A DNA stretch of 29,542 nt, from positions 1 through 29,542 of the forward strand of contig DASZTT010000170.1 in NCBI GenBank assembly GCA_035547895.1. The letters are read 5' to 3'. The notes beneath the pieces were generated by a model. It searched no databases and had not been told where the DNA came from. It was given only the letters and a program-made list of their open reading frames with translations. The DNA comes from 66-474 sp035547895. Its GTDB lineage: Bacteria > Pseudomonadota > Gammaproteobacteria > Xanthomonadales > Rhodanobacteraceae. The position numbers were made by a program, and so were the translations under genes. Shown in pieces: positions 1 to 8,126 of the stretch (position 1 is its first letter; every line of letters begins with the position of its first letter).

Positions 1-650
1 TGGCCCAGGTTGAACCTCACCGGCACCAGCGCCCACGCCTGGATGGCGCGGCCGTCGCGCATCGCGGGATGGAAACGCCACGCGGCGAGGATGTGCCGGC
101 GCGCGGCGTCGTCGAGGCTGCGCGAACCGCTGCTGCGTTCGATCGCCACCTGCACCGGCATGCCGCGGGTATCCACCAGCACTTTCAACAGCACCGTCCC
201 TTGCACGCCCGCGCGCAACGCTTCGATCGGATAGGCCGGAGGCGTCGCGGTTTCGTAGGCGATCGTGGCCTCGCTGTTGCCGGCCGCCCCGGACGGGTCG
301 ACGGCGACTGGGTTGGTACTGATTGCCAATGGCGCGATCGGGGTGATGGCGCTTGCCGCCGGAATGGAAATCGGCGCGGGATGTGCAATGGCGACGTGCA
401 CGTTTGGCCGATCGACGTGGTGCGCGACATGCAATGTCGGTATGGGCGGCGGCGGTACCACGGCCGGCGGTGGCTGCACGATGGTCGCCTGCAGCGAGCT
501 CGGTATCGGCACCTGCACGGGCAACGGCGTGCTCGGACGCAGCGCGAACAACAGGATCGCCAGGTTCAAACTCAGGGTCACCGCCATCGCAAGCGAACGG
601 GTTGCATGCGGCGCGCATTCGAACGAACGAGAGACTGCCATCGACGTCAT
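1..650 (-). CDS. TonB family C-terminal protein (3' end cut by window edge)
   Basis: The frame is open from ATG at 650 to the left edge (216 residues, no stop seen). The start has a very strong ribosome site, AAGGAGG, six bases upstream. The N-terminus has one membrane segment at about residues 20-38 (an uncleaved anchor), then a proline-rich linker with QPPP and PPPP runs, then a TonB C-terminal domain over about the last 80 residues (YPIEALRAGVQGTVLLKV, then DDAARRHILAAWRF). This is the usual plan of TonB-like energy transducers and of short TonB-fold proteins in the Xanthomonadales that are not the main TonB. The ending FNLG is typical of the domain end, so only a few residues are probably missing. 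The adjacent gene is divergent, and no exbB/exbD is in view. Partner receptor unknown. Confidence 0.85.
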   Translation of the reverse strand, partial: MTSMAVSRSFECAPHATRSLAMAVTLSLNLAILLFALRPSTPLPVQVPIPSSLQATIVQPPPAVVPPPPIPTLHVAHHVDRPNVHVAIAHPAPISIPAASAITPIAPLAISTNPVAVDPSGAAGNSEATIAYETATPPAYPIEALRAGVQGTVLLKVLVDTRGMPVQVAIERSSGSRSLDDAARRHILAAWRFHPAMRDGRAIQAWALVPVRFNLG

Positions 651-683
651 GAGCCACCTCCTTGCAGTGAGGAACGTGGCCAA

Positions 684-703
684 GGGCGCCGTGGGCGGCG
701 CCC
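684..703. other. Perfect stem-loop in the tonB-like / M24 divergent intergenic region
   Basis: GGGCGCC (684-690) and GGCGCCC (697-703) form a perfect 7-bp stem with a 6-base loop. It lies 34 bases upstream of the TonB-like start, so it would be in that gene's leader, or be an operator shared by the two divergent genes. No T-run follows on either strand, so it is not a standard terminator. The rest of 651-832 shows no promoter I can defend. Confidence 0.4.
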
Positions 704-832
704 CGGTCGGATTTCACGCTACGCCCTTGCCGGGGGCCGGACAAGTGCCGGCGTTGCTCGACGTCCAGTCATTCGCCACCGATGTGCGGCAACGATTACC
801 ATCGCGTTTCCCGCGCCACCGAAGCCAATCCG

Positions 833-2137
833 ATGCAGACGAACGACGAGACCCTGTGCGCCACCCGGCGCCGTTTCCTGCAAACCTCGGCACTGGGCGC
901 CGCGGCGTTGCCAGTCGCGATGCTGGGCGTCAACGCAGTGGCGGCCGAAACTTCCGGCCGTGATCCCAAGCTGCCGAAGTCGATCCTCGCGTTGCAGCCG
1001 GTCGCCTCGAAGGTCGTTCCGATCAGCGATGACGAACGCCGCGCGCGGATGGCGCGGGCGCAGCAGTTGATGGGCGAACACGGCGTGGACGCGATCTTCG
1101 TCGATGCCGGCACCACGCTCGACTACTTCGCCGGCCTGCGCTGGTGGAACAGCGAACGCACGATGGGGATGCTGCTGCCCAAGTCGGGCGATCCGGTCTA
1201 CATCGTTCCCGCGTTCGAACGCAGCCGCACCGAAGGGGAGATCAGGATCGGCAGCGACGTGCGCACCTGGCAGGAGAACGAAAGTCCGTATGCGTTGATC
1301 GCAAGCGTGATGCGCGAGCATCACGCCGGCACCGGCGTGCTCGGCATCGACGATCGCGTGCCGTTCTATCGTGCGACCGAGATCGGCAAGGCGATGCCGC
1401 AGGGCAAGCTGGTGGAGGCAACGCCCGTCACCGCGGGTTGCCGCGCGATCAAGAGCCCGGCCGAACTCGCGCTGATGCAAATCGCCTGCGACGCCACGCT
1501 CTCGGTCTATCGTGCCGTGTGGGAAGGCCTGGAACCGGGCATGACCCAGCATCAGGTTCTGGCATGGATCGATGCCGCGTACCAGCGCATGGGCCTGCGT
1601 GGCGAAGCCAGCATCAACGTCGGCAAGTACACCGCGCAGCCGCACGGCTCGGACCGGCCGCAGCACATCGTGGAAGGCACGCCGGTGATGCTGGACGACG
1701 GTTGCTACGTCGAGGGCTACCAGAGCGACATCACCCGCACCTTCACGCTGGGCAAGGCCAGCGACAAGATGAAGCGCGTGTTCGATATCGTGCGCAAGGC
1801 GCAGCAGGCGGCGCGCGCGGCGGCGCATCCGGGCGCGACGATGGAATCGGTGGACGCCGCCGCGCGCAAGGTGATCGTCGATGCCGGCTACGGCCCCGGT
1901 TACAAGTATTTCTCGCACCGGCTCGGCCACGGCATCGGCATGGACATGCACGAGTGGTATTACCTGGTGGGCGGCAACACGCGCAGGATCGAGGTCGGCA
2001 TGAGCTTCAGCGACGAGCCGGGCATCTACATCCCGGGCGAATTCGGCGTGCGGCTGGAAGACGACATGCACGTCACCGAAGCCGGCGCGCGGTGGTTCAC
2101 GCCACAGAGTCCGTCGATCGAGCAACCGTTCGGTTAG
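833..2137 (+). CDS. Tat-exported M24 family (Xaa-Pro) metallopeptidase
   Basis: 434 residues from ATG at 833. This start is chosen because it begins a twin-arginine signal: T11-R-R-R-F-L-Q17, then a hydrophobic stretch and an AVA/A cleavage site near residue 37. An upstream ATG at 782 would bury that signal. A creatinase-type N-terminal domain spans about 60-195 and the pita-bread M24 domain about 205-425. All five metal ligands are visible: D288 (LDDG), D299 (SDITRTF), H366 (GHGIGMDMHE), E395 (DEPGIYIP) and E409 (RLEDD). Known family members remove an N-terminal residue ahead of proline or hydrolyse related amide bonds using two metal ions. Export in folded, metallated form through Tat is inference from the signal. 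It ends 13 bp from a convergent gene. Confidence 0.9.
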   Translation: MQTNDETLCATRRRFLQTSALGAAALPVAMLGVNAVAAETSGRDPKLPKSILALQPVASKVVPISDDERRARMARAQQLMGEHGVDAIFVDAGTTLDYFAGLRWWNSERTMGMLLPKSGDPVYIVPAFERSRTEGEIRIGSDVRTWQENESPYALIASVMREHHAGTGVLGIDDRVPFYRATEIGKAMPQGKLVEATPVTAGCRAIKSPAELALMQIACDATLSVYRAVWEGLEPGMTQHQVLAWIDAAYQRMGLRGEASINVGKYTAQPHGSDRPQHIVEGTPVMLDDGCYVEGYQSDITRTFTLGKASDKMKRVFDIVRKAQQAARAAAHPGATMESVDAAARKVIVDAGYGPGYKYFSHRLGHGIGMDMHEWYYLVGGNTRRIEVGMSFSDEPGIYIPGEFGVRLEDDMHVTEAGARWFTPQSPSIEQPFG

Positions 2138-2150
2138 TGGGACGCGAAGC

Positions 2151-3140
2151 TCATGCGCGGGCCGGCGATTCGATCAGTCCGGCGGCAATTTCGATCGAGC
2201 GCAACCGCGCTGCGTGGTCGTGCATGTTGCTGGTCAGGATCAACTCGTCGGCGCCGGTCTGCTCAATGAATGCCTTGATCCGGTCTGCCACCGTGCCGGG
2301 TGAGCCGATCGCGGAACACGACAGCACGTGTTCCAGCAACTTGCGCGCTTGTGGGGGCAGCGATTCGACATAGCCTTCCACCGGTGGCGGCAACCGGCCC
2401 GGATGGCCCGAGCGCAGGTTCACGAACGACTGCTGCCACGAACTCGCGAGATAGTGCGCCTCGTCGTCGCTGTCCGCCGCGAACACGTTGTAGCCCAGCA
2501 TCACGTGCGGCCGCTGCAGGAATCGTGATGGCTTGAACTGCGCGCGGTACACCGCGATCGCGTCCATCATCTGCGCCGGCGCGAAATGCGAGGCGAACGC
2601 GTAGGGCAGGCCCAGCATCGCGGCAAGCTGCGCGCCGAACAGGCTGGAACCCAGGATCCAGATCGGCACCTGCTGGTCCGCACCGGGCACGGCACGCACC
2701 GGGCCGCGCCCTTCGAAATGCGCGATCAATTCCAGCACGTCGTGTGGAAACGCGTCTGGATCCGCGTCGAGATTGCGGCGCAATGCGCGTGCCGTGGCCT
2801 GGTCCGAACCCGGCGCACGGCCGAGGCCGAGATCGATGCGGCCGGGATACAGCGCGTCCAGCGTGCCGAATTGCTCGGCGATCACCAGCGGCGAGTGGTT
2901 CGGCAGCATGATGCCGCCCGCGCCCACGCGGATGCGCGACGTCACGCCGGCCACGTGGCCGATCAGCACCGCGGTGGCGGCGCTGGCGATGCCGGGCATG
3001 CCGTGGTGCTCGGCCATCCAGAAACGGTTGAAGCCCCAACGTTCGGCGTGTTGCGCGACGTCCACCGTGTGCGCGAGCGATTCGGCCACAGAACCGCCTT
3101 CGGTGATCGGGCAAAGGTCGAGGAAGGAAAACGGGATCAT
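2151..3140 (-). CDS. LLM class flavin-dependent oxidoreductase (luciferase-like, YhbW/MsnO8 type)
   Basis: 329 residues, the usual size. It opens with SFLDLCPITEGGSVAESL and continues RFWMAEHHGMPGIASAA, then AGGIMLPNHSPLVIAEQFGTL and YPGRIDLGLGRAPG, the signature of bacterial luciferase-like group 1 oxidoreductases such as E. coli YhbW. The fold is a TIM barrel that uses FMNH2, usually supplied by a separate reductase. The substrate cannot be read from sequence. Its start codon overlaps the stop of the DUF488 gene (ATGA, 3137-3140), so the two are translationally coupled. No signal peptide, so cytoplasmic. Confidence 0.92.
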   Translation of the reverse strand: MIPFSFLDLCPITEGGSVAESLAHTVDVAQHAERWGFNRFWMAEHHGMPGIASAATAVLIGHVAGVTSRIRVGAGGIMLPNHSPLVIAEQFGTLDALYPGRIDLGLGRAPGSDQATARALRRNLDADPDAFPHDVLELIAHFEGRGPVRAVPGADQQVPIWILGSSLFGAQLAAMLGLPYAFASHFAPAQMMDAIAVYRAQFKPSRFLQRPHVMLGYNVFAADSDDEAHYLASSWQQSFVNLRSGHPGRLPPPVEGYVESLPPQARKLLEHVLSCSAIGSPGTVADRIKAFIEQTGADELILTSNMHDHAARLRSIEIAAGLIESPARA

Positions 3141-3712
3141 GGCAGAGGCAGTTGGTGCTGGTCGCCCGAATAATCAAGGCGCCCGTCCACCACGCGCGCC
3201 GCCGAGGTGTAGGGATGTTCCGGTGCCGATCCCGGACCCATGATGTGCAGCACGCGCGTGCCGTGGAGCTTGAACACGTCCGAAATCAGGCCCCGATGGC
3301 AGCGCCACCACAGCGCTTCCGAGCACATGATCGCGGTGCGTTGCTTCGATACCAGTGCCTTCAGGCGTTCGATGCCCGCGTGGAAGGCATCGGTCTGCAT
3401 GTAATCGGCGTAGCCGCGGAACGCGGGATTCCGCCATGCGGTATTGGGTGAATCGGGTCGCACCTTGCGGCGTCCGCCCAAGTCGGTGAAGGCCGCATAG
3501 CCGATGCCGGCGTCGTGCAAGCCTTGTCGCAAAGGTTCCGCGTTGAAATGCGGATACCTGCGCGAGCCGGGAAAGTGGCGCACGTCGGCCAGCATCGCGA
3601 TCGCGTTGTCCTTCAGCAACGCGATGAGTTCATCGAGACCGCGGGTGGAATGGCCTATGGTCCAGAGCGTTTCGGGCCATGGCGTGTCCGCGGACTTTGT
3701 GCGCGCAGTCAT
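3137..3712 (-). CDS. DUF488 family protein
   Basis: 191 residues from ATG at 3712; the frame stays open to 3745, but the downstream ATG begins right before the conserved core (TLWTIGHSTRGLDELIALL). DUF488 hallmarks are present: the ADVRHFPGSRRYPHFN stretch, DLGGRR, and CSEALWWRCHRGLI near residue 140, where the Cys and CHR are the most conserved positions of the family. The biochemical role of DUF488 is not established; I infer none beyond the family. It is the first gene of a two-gene unit with the flavin oxidoreductase and is divergent from yggS. Confidence 0.9.
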   Translation of the reverse strand: MTARTKSADTPWPETLWTIGHSTRGLDELIALLKDNAIAMLADVRHFPGSRRYPHFNAEPLRQGLHDAGIGYAAFTDLGGRRKVRPDSPNTAWRNPAFRGYADYMQTDAFHAGIERLKALVSKQRTAIMCSEALWWRCHRGLISDVFKLHGTRVLHIMGPGSAPEHPYTSAARVVDGRLDYSGDQHQLPLP

Positions 3713-3758
3713 GGGATCAGCATACGCGCGCGGCCGGCAACGCACGCTGTCGCGTATC

Positions 3759-3764
3759 TATACT
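3759..3764 (+). promoter_or_regulatory. Possible -10 of yggS (TATACT)
   Basis: TATACT matches the sigma-70 -10 consensus at five of six positions. It ends six bases before the chosen yggS ATG at 3771, so a transcript from it would be leaderless or nearly so. No convincing -35 lies 16-18 bp upstream. The same AT-rich patch reads TATAGATAC on the minus strand and could also serve the DUF488 gene. Confidence 0.3.
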
Positions 3765-3770
3765 GACGCG

Positions 3771-4541
3771 ATGAGCGCATACACGACAGCCAACACCGTC
3801 GAGGAATTCCGCCAGCACCTTGCAGAGGTACGTGCACGCATCGCGGCGGCGTGTGCCAAGGCTGGGCGCGACTCCGCCGGCGTGCGCCTGCTGCCGGTCA
3901 GCAAGACGGTGCCGGAAGCGCGGCTGCGCAACGCCTACGCCGCGGGCTGCCGAATCCTGGGCGAAAACAAGGTGCAGGAAGCGCATGGCAAGTGGCAGGC
4001 GATGTCGGATCTGCCGGAGCTGCGCTGGTCGATCATCGGTCATCTGCAAACCAACAAGGCCAGGCTGGTCGCCGAATTCGCATCCGAGTTCCAGGCGCTG
4101 GACAGCCTGCGCGTGGCCGAGGCGCTCGACAAACGCTTGCAGGCACTCGGACGTTCGCTGGATGTGCTGGTGCAGGTCAATACGTCGAACGAACAAAGCA
4201 AGTTCGGACTGGCTCCGCAGGAAGTCGAAGCATTCGTGAAGCAGTTGCAAGTGTTTGCATCGCTGCGCGTGCGCGGCCTGATGACGCTGGCGTTGTTCTC
4301 GGATGACGCCGCGAAGGTGCGGCCTTGCTTCGTGCGCCTGCGCGAATTGCGCGACCGCCTGCGGCAGTCGGCGCCGGCCGGCGTCGCGATGGACGAGCTT
4401 TCGATGGGCATGTCCGGTGACTACGAACTCGCGATCGAGGAAGGTTCGACCATCGTGCGCGTGGGGCAGGCGATCTTCGGTGCGCGCAAGGTGTCCCATG
4501 GCGCCCATTGGCCGGAGGGCGGTGCACCGGAAGTGCAGTGA
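3771..4541 (+). CDS. yggS: YggS family pyridoxal phosphate homeostasis protein
   Basis: 256 residues from ATG at 3771; longer in-frame starts run back through the divergent gene and are rejected. The fold-type III PLP-barrel markers are all here: LLPVSKTVP with the PLP lysine K45, GENKVQEA, IGHLQTNKAR, QVNTSNEQSKFG, and the closing MGMSGDYELAIEEGST / VRVGQAIFGAR. YggS/PLPBP binds PLP without a known catalytic reaction and helps maintain vitamin B6 and amino-acid balance; cytoplasmic. In many proteobacteria it neighbours pilT or proC, but neither is here. Its stop is one base from the stop of the convergent acetyltransferase gene, with no terminator between. Confidence 0.94.
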   Translation: MSAYTTANTVEEFRQHLAEVRARIAAACAKAGRDSAGVRLLPVSKTVPEARLRNAYAAGCRILGENKVQEAHGKWQAMSDLPELRWSIIGHLQTNKARLVAEFASEFQALDSLRVAEALDKRLQALGRSLDVLVQVNTSNEQSKFGLAPQEVEAFVKQLQVFASLRVRGLMTLALFSDDAAKVRPCFVRLRELRDRLRQSAPAGVAMDELSMGMSGDYELAIEEGSTIVRVGQAIFGARKVSHGAHWPEGGAPEVQ

Positions 4542-4542
4542 G

Positions 4543-5022
4543 TCACGTCAGATCGATGCTGTAGAACCGCGTGCCGGGCAGGTGCGCCGTGTTGTAGGGC
4601 GGAATTTCGATGAAGCCAAGCCGGCCATAAAGCGCCTGCGCCGAGCTCATGCTCGCCAGCGTGTCCAGACGCAGTTCGCGGTAGCCCTTCCGGCGCGCCG
4701 CATCGATCACGGCTTCAACCAGACGCTTGCCCAGGCCGGAACCCCGGTATGCGGGGCGTACGTAAAGACGCTTCATTTCACCACGGTAATCGTCGAGCGG
4801 CCGGAGCGCGACACAGCCGGCGATGCCGGATTCGAATCGCGCAATCAGCAATGCGCCGCGCGGCGGCACGTAGGGTGCAGGCAAGGCCGCGAGTTCCGCA
4901 CTGAATCCCTGGTACTCGAGGTCCGTGCCGATGGCTTGTGCATATTCGCGGAACAGCTCGCGCGCCGCCGCGACGCGTTCGGGACTGTCGGCCTGGTCGA
5001 AGGTGGGTTCCGATCCGGTCAT
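4543..5022 (-). CDS. GNAT family N-acetyltransferase
   Basis: 159 residues from ATG at 5022; the frame extends upstream, but those residues are unrelated to the fold and overlap the promoter region of the next gene. Acetyl-CoA binding motif A is clear at about 89-101 (RPAYRGSGLGKRL: R-x-x-G-x-G), preceded by the beta-4 strand EMKRLYV and followed by LDTLASMSSAQALYGRLGF. This is a general GNAT of small-molecule or peptide type; the acceptor is unknown. It converges with yggS at one-base distance and is divergent from the Sel1-repeat gene. Confidence 0.9.
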   Translation of the reverse strand: MTGSEPTFDQADSPERVAAARELFREYAQAIGTDLEYQGFSAELAALPAPYVPPRGALLIARFESGIAGCVALRPLDDYRGEMKRLYVRPAYRGSGLGKRLVEAVIDAARRKGYRELRLDTLASMSSAQALYGRLGFIEIPPYNTAHLPGTRFYSIDLT

Positions 5023-5096
5023 GGCTTTCGATTCGTGCACAGTGGAGCGAGGATGATGGCATGCGTCGTTGTGTGCCGCGTCGCGGCCCCGTGCAT

Positions 5097-5124
5097 TTGC
5101 AACCTGCCGCCGGAGGACTAAGAT
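5097..5124 (+). promoter_or_regulatory. Predicted sigma-70 promoter for the Sel1-repeat gene
   Basis: TTGCAA (5097-5102), a 16-bp spacer and TAAGAT (5119-5124). Transcription would begin near 5131, giving a leader of about 22 bases to the ATG at 5153. This agrees with the choice of that start over the ATG at 5135. Confidence 0.4.
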
Positions 5125-5152
5125 CAGGCCGGCGATGGCACGTCGAGGTGCG

Positions 5153-5932
5153 ATGGCTGTGGCAACGATGACGGCAATGCGGGCGGGTTGCATGGCGTGC
5201 CTGCTGGTGTGCTGCTGCGGCACCGGCTTCGCGGCGACGGGGCGCTTCGACAAATATCCGCACGAAACCGTGACGGACCCGACCCGCGACTACCTGCCCG
5301 GCAAGTATTACGAACGCGTCGCGCTGGAAGACATGCGCCACCAGGACTACACGGGTGCGCTCAACGCCTATCAGCAGGCTGCGTACTGGGGCAACAAGGT
5401 CGCGCAATACGATCTTGGCCAGATCTATCTGCACGGCCTGGGCAGGATCCGGGCGGATCCTCCGCGCGGAGTCGCGTGGCTCGGACTCGCCGATGAAGAG
5501 CACCAGCCCGATTACGACAAGGCACTGGTCGTTGCGTACCAGGCCTTGAAGCCGGACGAACGCAAGCGCGCCGATGCCATCTGGACGCAACTCCAGGCGA
5601 CGTACGCCGACAAGCTCACCCTTGCGCGCGCCACCCAGGCCTTCGAGGATGCCTACCATTCCGGACGTGCGGGTTCCGCCACCACCGAGGGCGATCCGAA
5701 CACGTACACCTTCGCGATCGACGGCTACGATCCCGCCGGCGACATCCAGAACGAAGCGGAGCTGGTCTCGGATTTGAACGAACTCGGCATGCAGAACGGC
5801 GCCGTTTCACTGGCCGCCTACTGGCCCGCGCGCAAAAAGGAATTCGCGAAGTTCCTCACTACCCAATTCGGCCATGTCGAGATCGGCGCCCTCCAGCAAG
5901 TCGCCCCGGCGAACCACAAGCCGGCGCATTGA
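5153..5932 (+). CDS. Exported Sel1-like repeat protein
   Basis: 259 residues from ATG at 5153, chosen because GAGG sits five bases upstream and a signal peptide starts there (hydrophobic run MACLLVCCC then GTGFAA, cleavage after about residue 27). In-frame ATGs at 5069 and 5135 are less likely. One recognisable Sel1-type helical repeat spans about residues 62-115 (ALNAYQQAAYWGNKVAQYDLG then GQIYLHG..G then RGVAWLGLA). The C-terminal half holds a segment beginning TYTFAIDGYDPAGD that I cannot assign. Sel1 repeats mediate protein contacts; a periplasmic scaffold role is inference. The cysteine run in the signal (CCC) is odd, but no clean lipobox is present. It ends 37 bp from a convergent gene with no clear terminator. 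Confidence 0.85.
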   Translation: MAVATMTAMRAGCMACLLVCCCGTGFAATGRFDKYPHETVTDPTRDYLPGKYYERVALEDMRHQDYTGALNAYQQAAYWGNKVAQYDLGQIYLHGLGRIRADPPRGVAWLGLADEEHQPDYDKALVVAYQALKPDERKRADAIWTQLQATYADKLTLARATQAFEDAYHSGRAGSATTEGDPNTYTFAIDGYDPAGDIQNEAELVSDLNELGMQNGAVSLAAYWPARKKEFAKFLTTQFGHVEIGALQQVAPANHKPAH

Positions 5933-5969
5933 GTCGTATGTTGCGCGGGTGCCCGACCGGACTGGCGAA

Positions 5970-7211
5970 TCAAAACAGGCGACTGAAGATACGGATGCCG
6001 GCCAGGTATTCGCCGGCGATGGTACCGAGATTGGAGAGCATGAACACCAACAGCGTGCGCGCAACGCGATTGCGCCACCAGCCGGAGGCATGCAGCAGGT
6101 CTTGGCGCAGCGACTGGAAGTCGGCGACGCGCGGCTTGCGCAGCCAGGCCTCGACCATGCCGGAGAACACGCCGGACGACAGCCCCGGCGGACGCAGCGG
6201 TTTCAATGGCCCCATCACGCCCGCGGTCAGTATCGACAATGGATGGCCGCCCGCGACCGCCGCGCCCAGCGCACTCAGCACCGCGGTGTAGATCACCCAG
6301 TCGCGCAGCGCGTGCCAGCCCATCGTGGCGTTGCGCCAGAACAAGAAGCCGATCGCCGCGAAGATCGCAAGCATGATGCCGACCGCGAGGTACTTCGGCC
6401 ATTTCGGCGCCGGCAGCCTGGCGGCCAGCGGCTCGACGATGGCGCGCGGCGGCTCCTGTTGCGCGCCGAGTTCGCGTTCGATGCCGGCGAGATGGCCGGC
6501 GCCGATCACCACCAGCACCCGCTTCGCCGCGGGATGCTCGATGGATTCCTCGCGCAGGCGCGCAGCCATGAAGCGGTCGCGCTCGCCGATCAGCGCCTCG
6601 TACAACGGCTTCGATTCGCGCGCGAATTCGCCGAACGCACCTTCCAGGATGTCGCCCTGTTTCAGCTTCTCGATCTCGGCTTCGTCGATGTCTTCGCGCG
6701 AAAACACGCTGGCGATCAGGCTGCCGACGATGCCCATGCGATCGCGGAAACGCACGCCGCGATAGGCATGGTTGAGGGTGATGCCGATCTCGCGGTCCAC
6801 CAGCCACAGCGGCAGGCCGCGTGCATCGGTCGCCGCCATGGCCGCTTTCATCTCCGCGCCGGGTTCGATGCCGTACTGCTCGGCGATGCGTTGCTGGAAC
6901 GACGACAGCGCCAGCGACGCAAATACCATCCCGGCCTTGCCGGTGCGGATGACCTGGAACAGGTCCATCTTCGCGAAGGCTTCCGGATCGCGCATGCCGC
7001 GTGCGCGCGATTCGCAAAGTTCCACCGCGATGGCATCGAACGCTTCGCGTTCGATCAGCGCCTTCACCGCATCCACCGATGCGCGCGAGACATGCGCGGT
7101 GCCCAGCAGCACGTACTCGACGCCGTCGCGTTCGACGCGCGCGAGGGGCTGGTCCTGCAGGGGATCGCTTGTGGCGTCGGCGGAGCTGGCCGGCGTGATT
7201 GGATCGTTCAA
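5970..7211 (-). CDS. TraB/PrgY (TIKI-like) family membrane protein, TTG start
   Basis: 413 residues if started at TTG 7211. No ATG or GTG lies between the upstream gene and the conserved core; TTG has AGGAAA about six bases upstream, and TTGA overlaps the aguB stop by four bases. The N-terminal TraB domain has the two GxxH motifs of the TraB/TIKI superfamily (GTAH at 37-40 and GAGH before the membrane part) and ELCESRARGM. The C-terminal third holds several membrane segments (one after KWPKYLAVG, one near WVIYTAVLSALGAA, one near LLVFMLSNLG). PrgY/TraB of enterococci limits pheromone activity and TIKI proteins are metal-dependent proteases; the bacterial chromosomal members have no settled role. 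Third gene of the aguA-aguB-traB unit. Confidence 0.88.
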   Translation of the reverse strand: MNDPITPASSADATSDPLQDQPLARVERDGVEYVLLGTAHVSRASVDAVKALIEREAFDAIAVELCESRARGMRDPEAFAKMDLFQVIRTGKAGMVFASLALSSFQQRIAEQYGIEPGAEMKAAMAATDARGLPLWLVDREIGITLNHAYRGVRFRDRMGIVGSLIASVFSREDIDEAEIEKLKQGDILEGAFGEFARESKPLYEALIGERDRFMAARLREESIEHPAAKRVLVVIGAGHLAGIERELGAQQEPPRAIVEPLAARLPAPKWPKYLAVGIMLAIFAAIGFLFWRNATMGWHALRDWVIYTAVLSALGAAVAGGHPLSILTAGVMGPLKPLRPPGLSSGVFSGMVEAWLRKPRVADFQSLRQDLLHASGWWRNRVARTLLVFMLSNLGTIAGEYLAGIRIFSRLF

Positions 7212-8107
7212 GGCGTTTCCTGATCCCGAAAACGTTTGGTCAGGTCGCCATACGCGTCGATGCGGCGGTCGCGCAGGAACGGCCAGATGCGCCGCACATT
7301 CTCGCTGCGCGCCATGTCGATTTCGGCGACCAGCAATTCGCGCGAATCGTCGTTGGCCTTGGCGAGGATTTCGCCCTGCGGTCCGGCGATGAAACTGGTG
7401 CCCCAGAATTGCGCGCCGCGGCCGGTGCCCGGCGCGGGTTCGAAACCCACGCGGTTGCACGCGAGCACCGGCACGCCGTTGGCGACGGCATGTCCACGCT
7501 GCACGGTGAGCCACGCTTCGCGCTGGCGATCCTTTTCATCCTGCGGATCGGCGGGGTCCCAGCCGATCGCGGTCGGGTAGAGCAGCAGTTCGGCACCGGC
7601 CAGTGCCATCAGCCGAGCGGCTTCCGGATACCACTGGTCCCAGCACACCAGCACGCCGAGCTTGCCGACCGAAGTTTCGATGGGATGAAAACCGAGGTCG
7701 CCCGGCGTGAAGTAGAACTTTTCGTAATACGCGGGATCGTCGGGGATGTGCATCTTGCGATACCTGCCCGCGATCTTTTCCGAGCGGTCGAACACCACCG
7801 CGGTGTTGTGGTACAGCCCGGCTGCGCGCCGTTCGAACAGCGAAGCGACGACGACGAGTTTCAATTCGGCGGCCAGCTTGCCGATGCGTTCGGTCGAAGG
7901 ACCTGGAATCGCCTCGGCGCGGTCGAATTCCTCCACCGACTCGTGCTGGCAGAAGTACGGGCCGTTGTGCAGTTCCTGCAGCAGCACCAGTTGTGCACCG
8001 GCCTTCGCCGCGTCGCGTAAGCCCGACTCGATCGCGTCGAGATTGGCGTTGACGCTGCCGCGATCGCGTTCCTGCAGCAGGGCAACTTTGAGGGTTCGGG
8101 GAGACAT
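7208..8107 (-). CDS. aguB: N-carbamoylputrescine amidase
   Basis: 299 residues, a nitrilase-superfamily hydrolase. The catalytic triad is readable: E45 (LQELHNGPYF), K118 (RYRKMHIPDD) and C155 (VLVCWDQWYPE). The motifs HIPDDPAYYEKFYFTPGD and GWDPADPQDEKDRQ are typical of AguB. It converts N-carbamoylputrescine to putrescine, CO2 and ammonia in the cytoplasm. The start at 8107 gives the normal N-terminus (TLKVALLQ). It follows aguA by 19 bp and overlaps the TTG start of traB, so the three are one unit. Together with aguA it makes putrescine from agmatine without urea release. Confidence 0.96.
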   Translation of the reverse strand: MSPRTLKVALLQERDRGSVNANLDAIESGLRDAAKAGAQLVLLQELHNGPYFCQHESVEEFDRAEAIPGPSTERIGKLAAELKLVVVASLFERRAAGLYHNTAVVFDRSEKIAGRYRKMHIPDDPAYYEKFYFTPGDLGFHPIETSVGKLGVLVCWDQWYPEAARLMALAGAELLLYPTAIGWDPADPQDEKDRQREAWLTVQRGHAVANGVPVLACNRVGFEPAPGTGRGAQFWGTSFIAGPQGEILAKANDDSRELLVAEIDMARSENVRRIWPFLRDRRIDAYGDLTKRFRDQETP

Positions 8108-8126
8108 CGGCGCAGCCTTCGGCGGT

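Noticed and set aside
265..963. 232-codon plus-strand frame over the TonB-like gene and the following spacer
   Set aside because: The minus strand has a strong Shine-Dalgarno, membrane anchor and TonB domain; the plus frame continues into the M24 gene in a different frame.
719..2125. 468-codon frame on the minus strand opposite the M24 peptidase
   Set aside because: Low-complexity His/Arg/Ala sequence without motifs. The plus-strand frame has all catalytic residues of its family.
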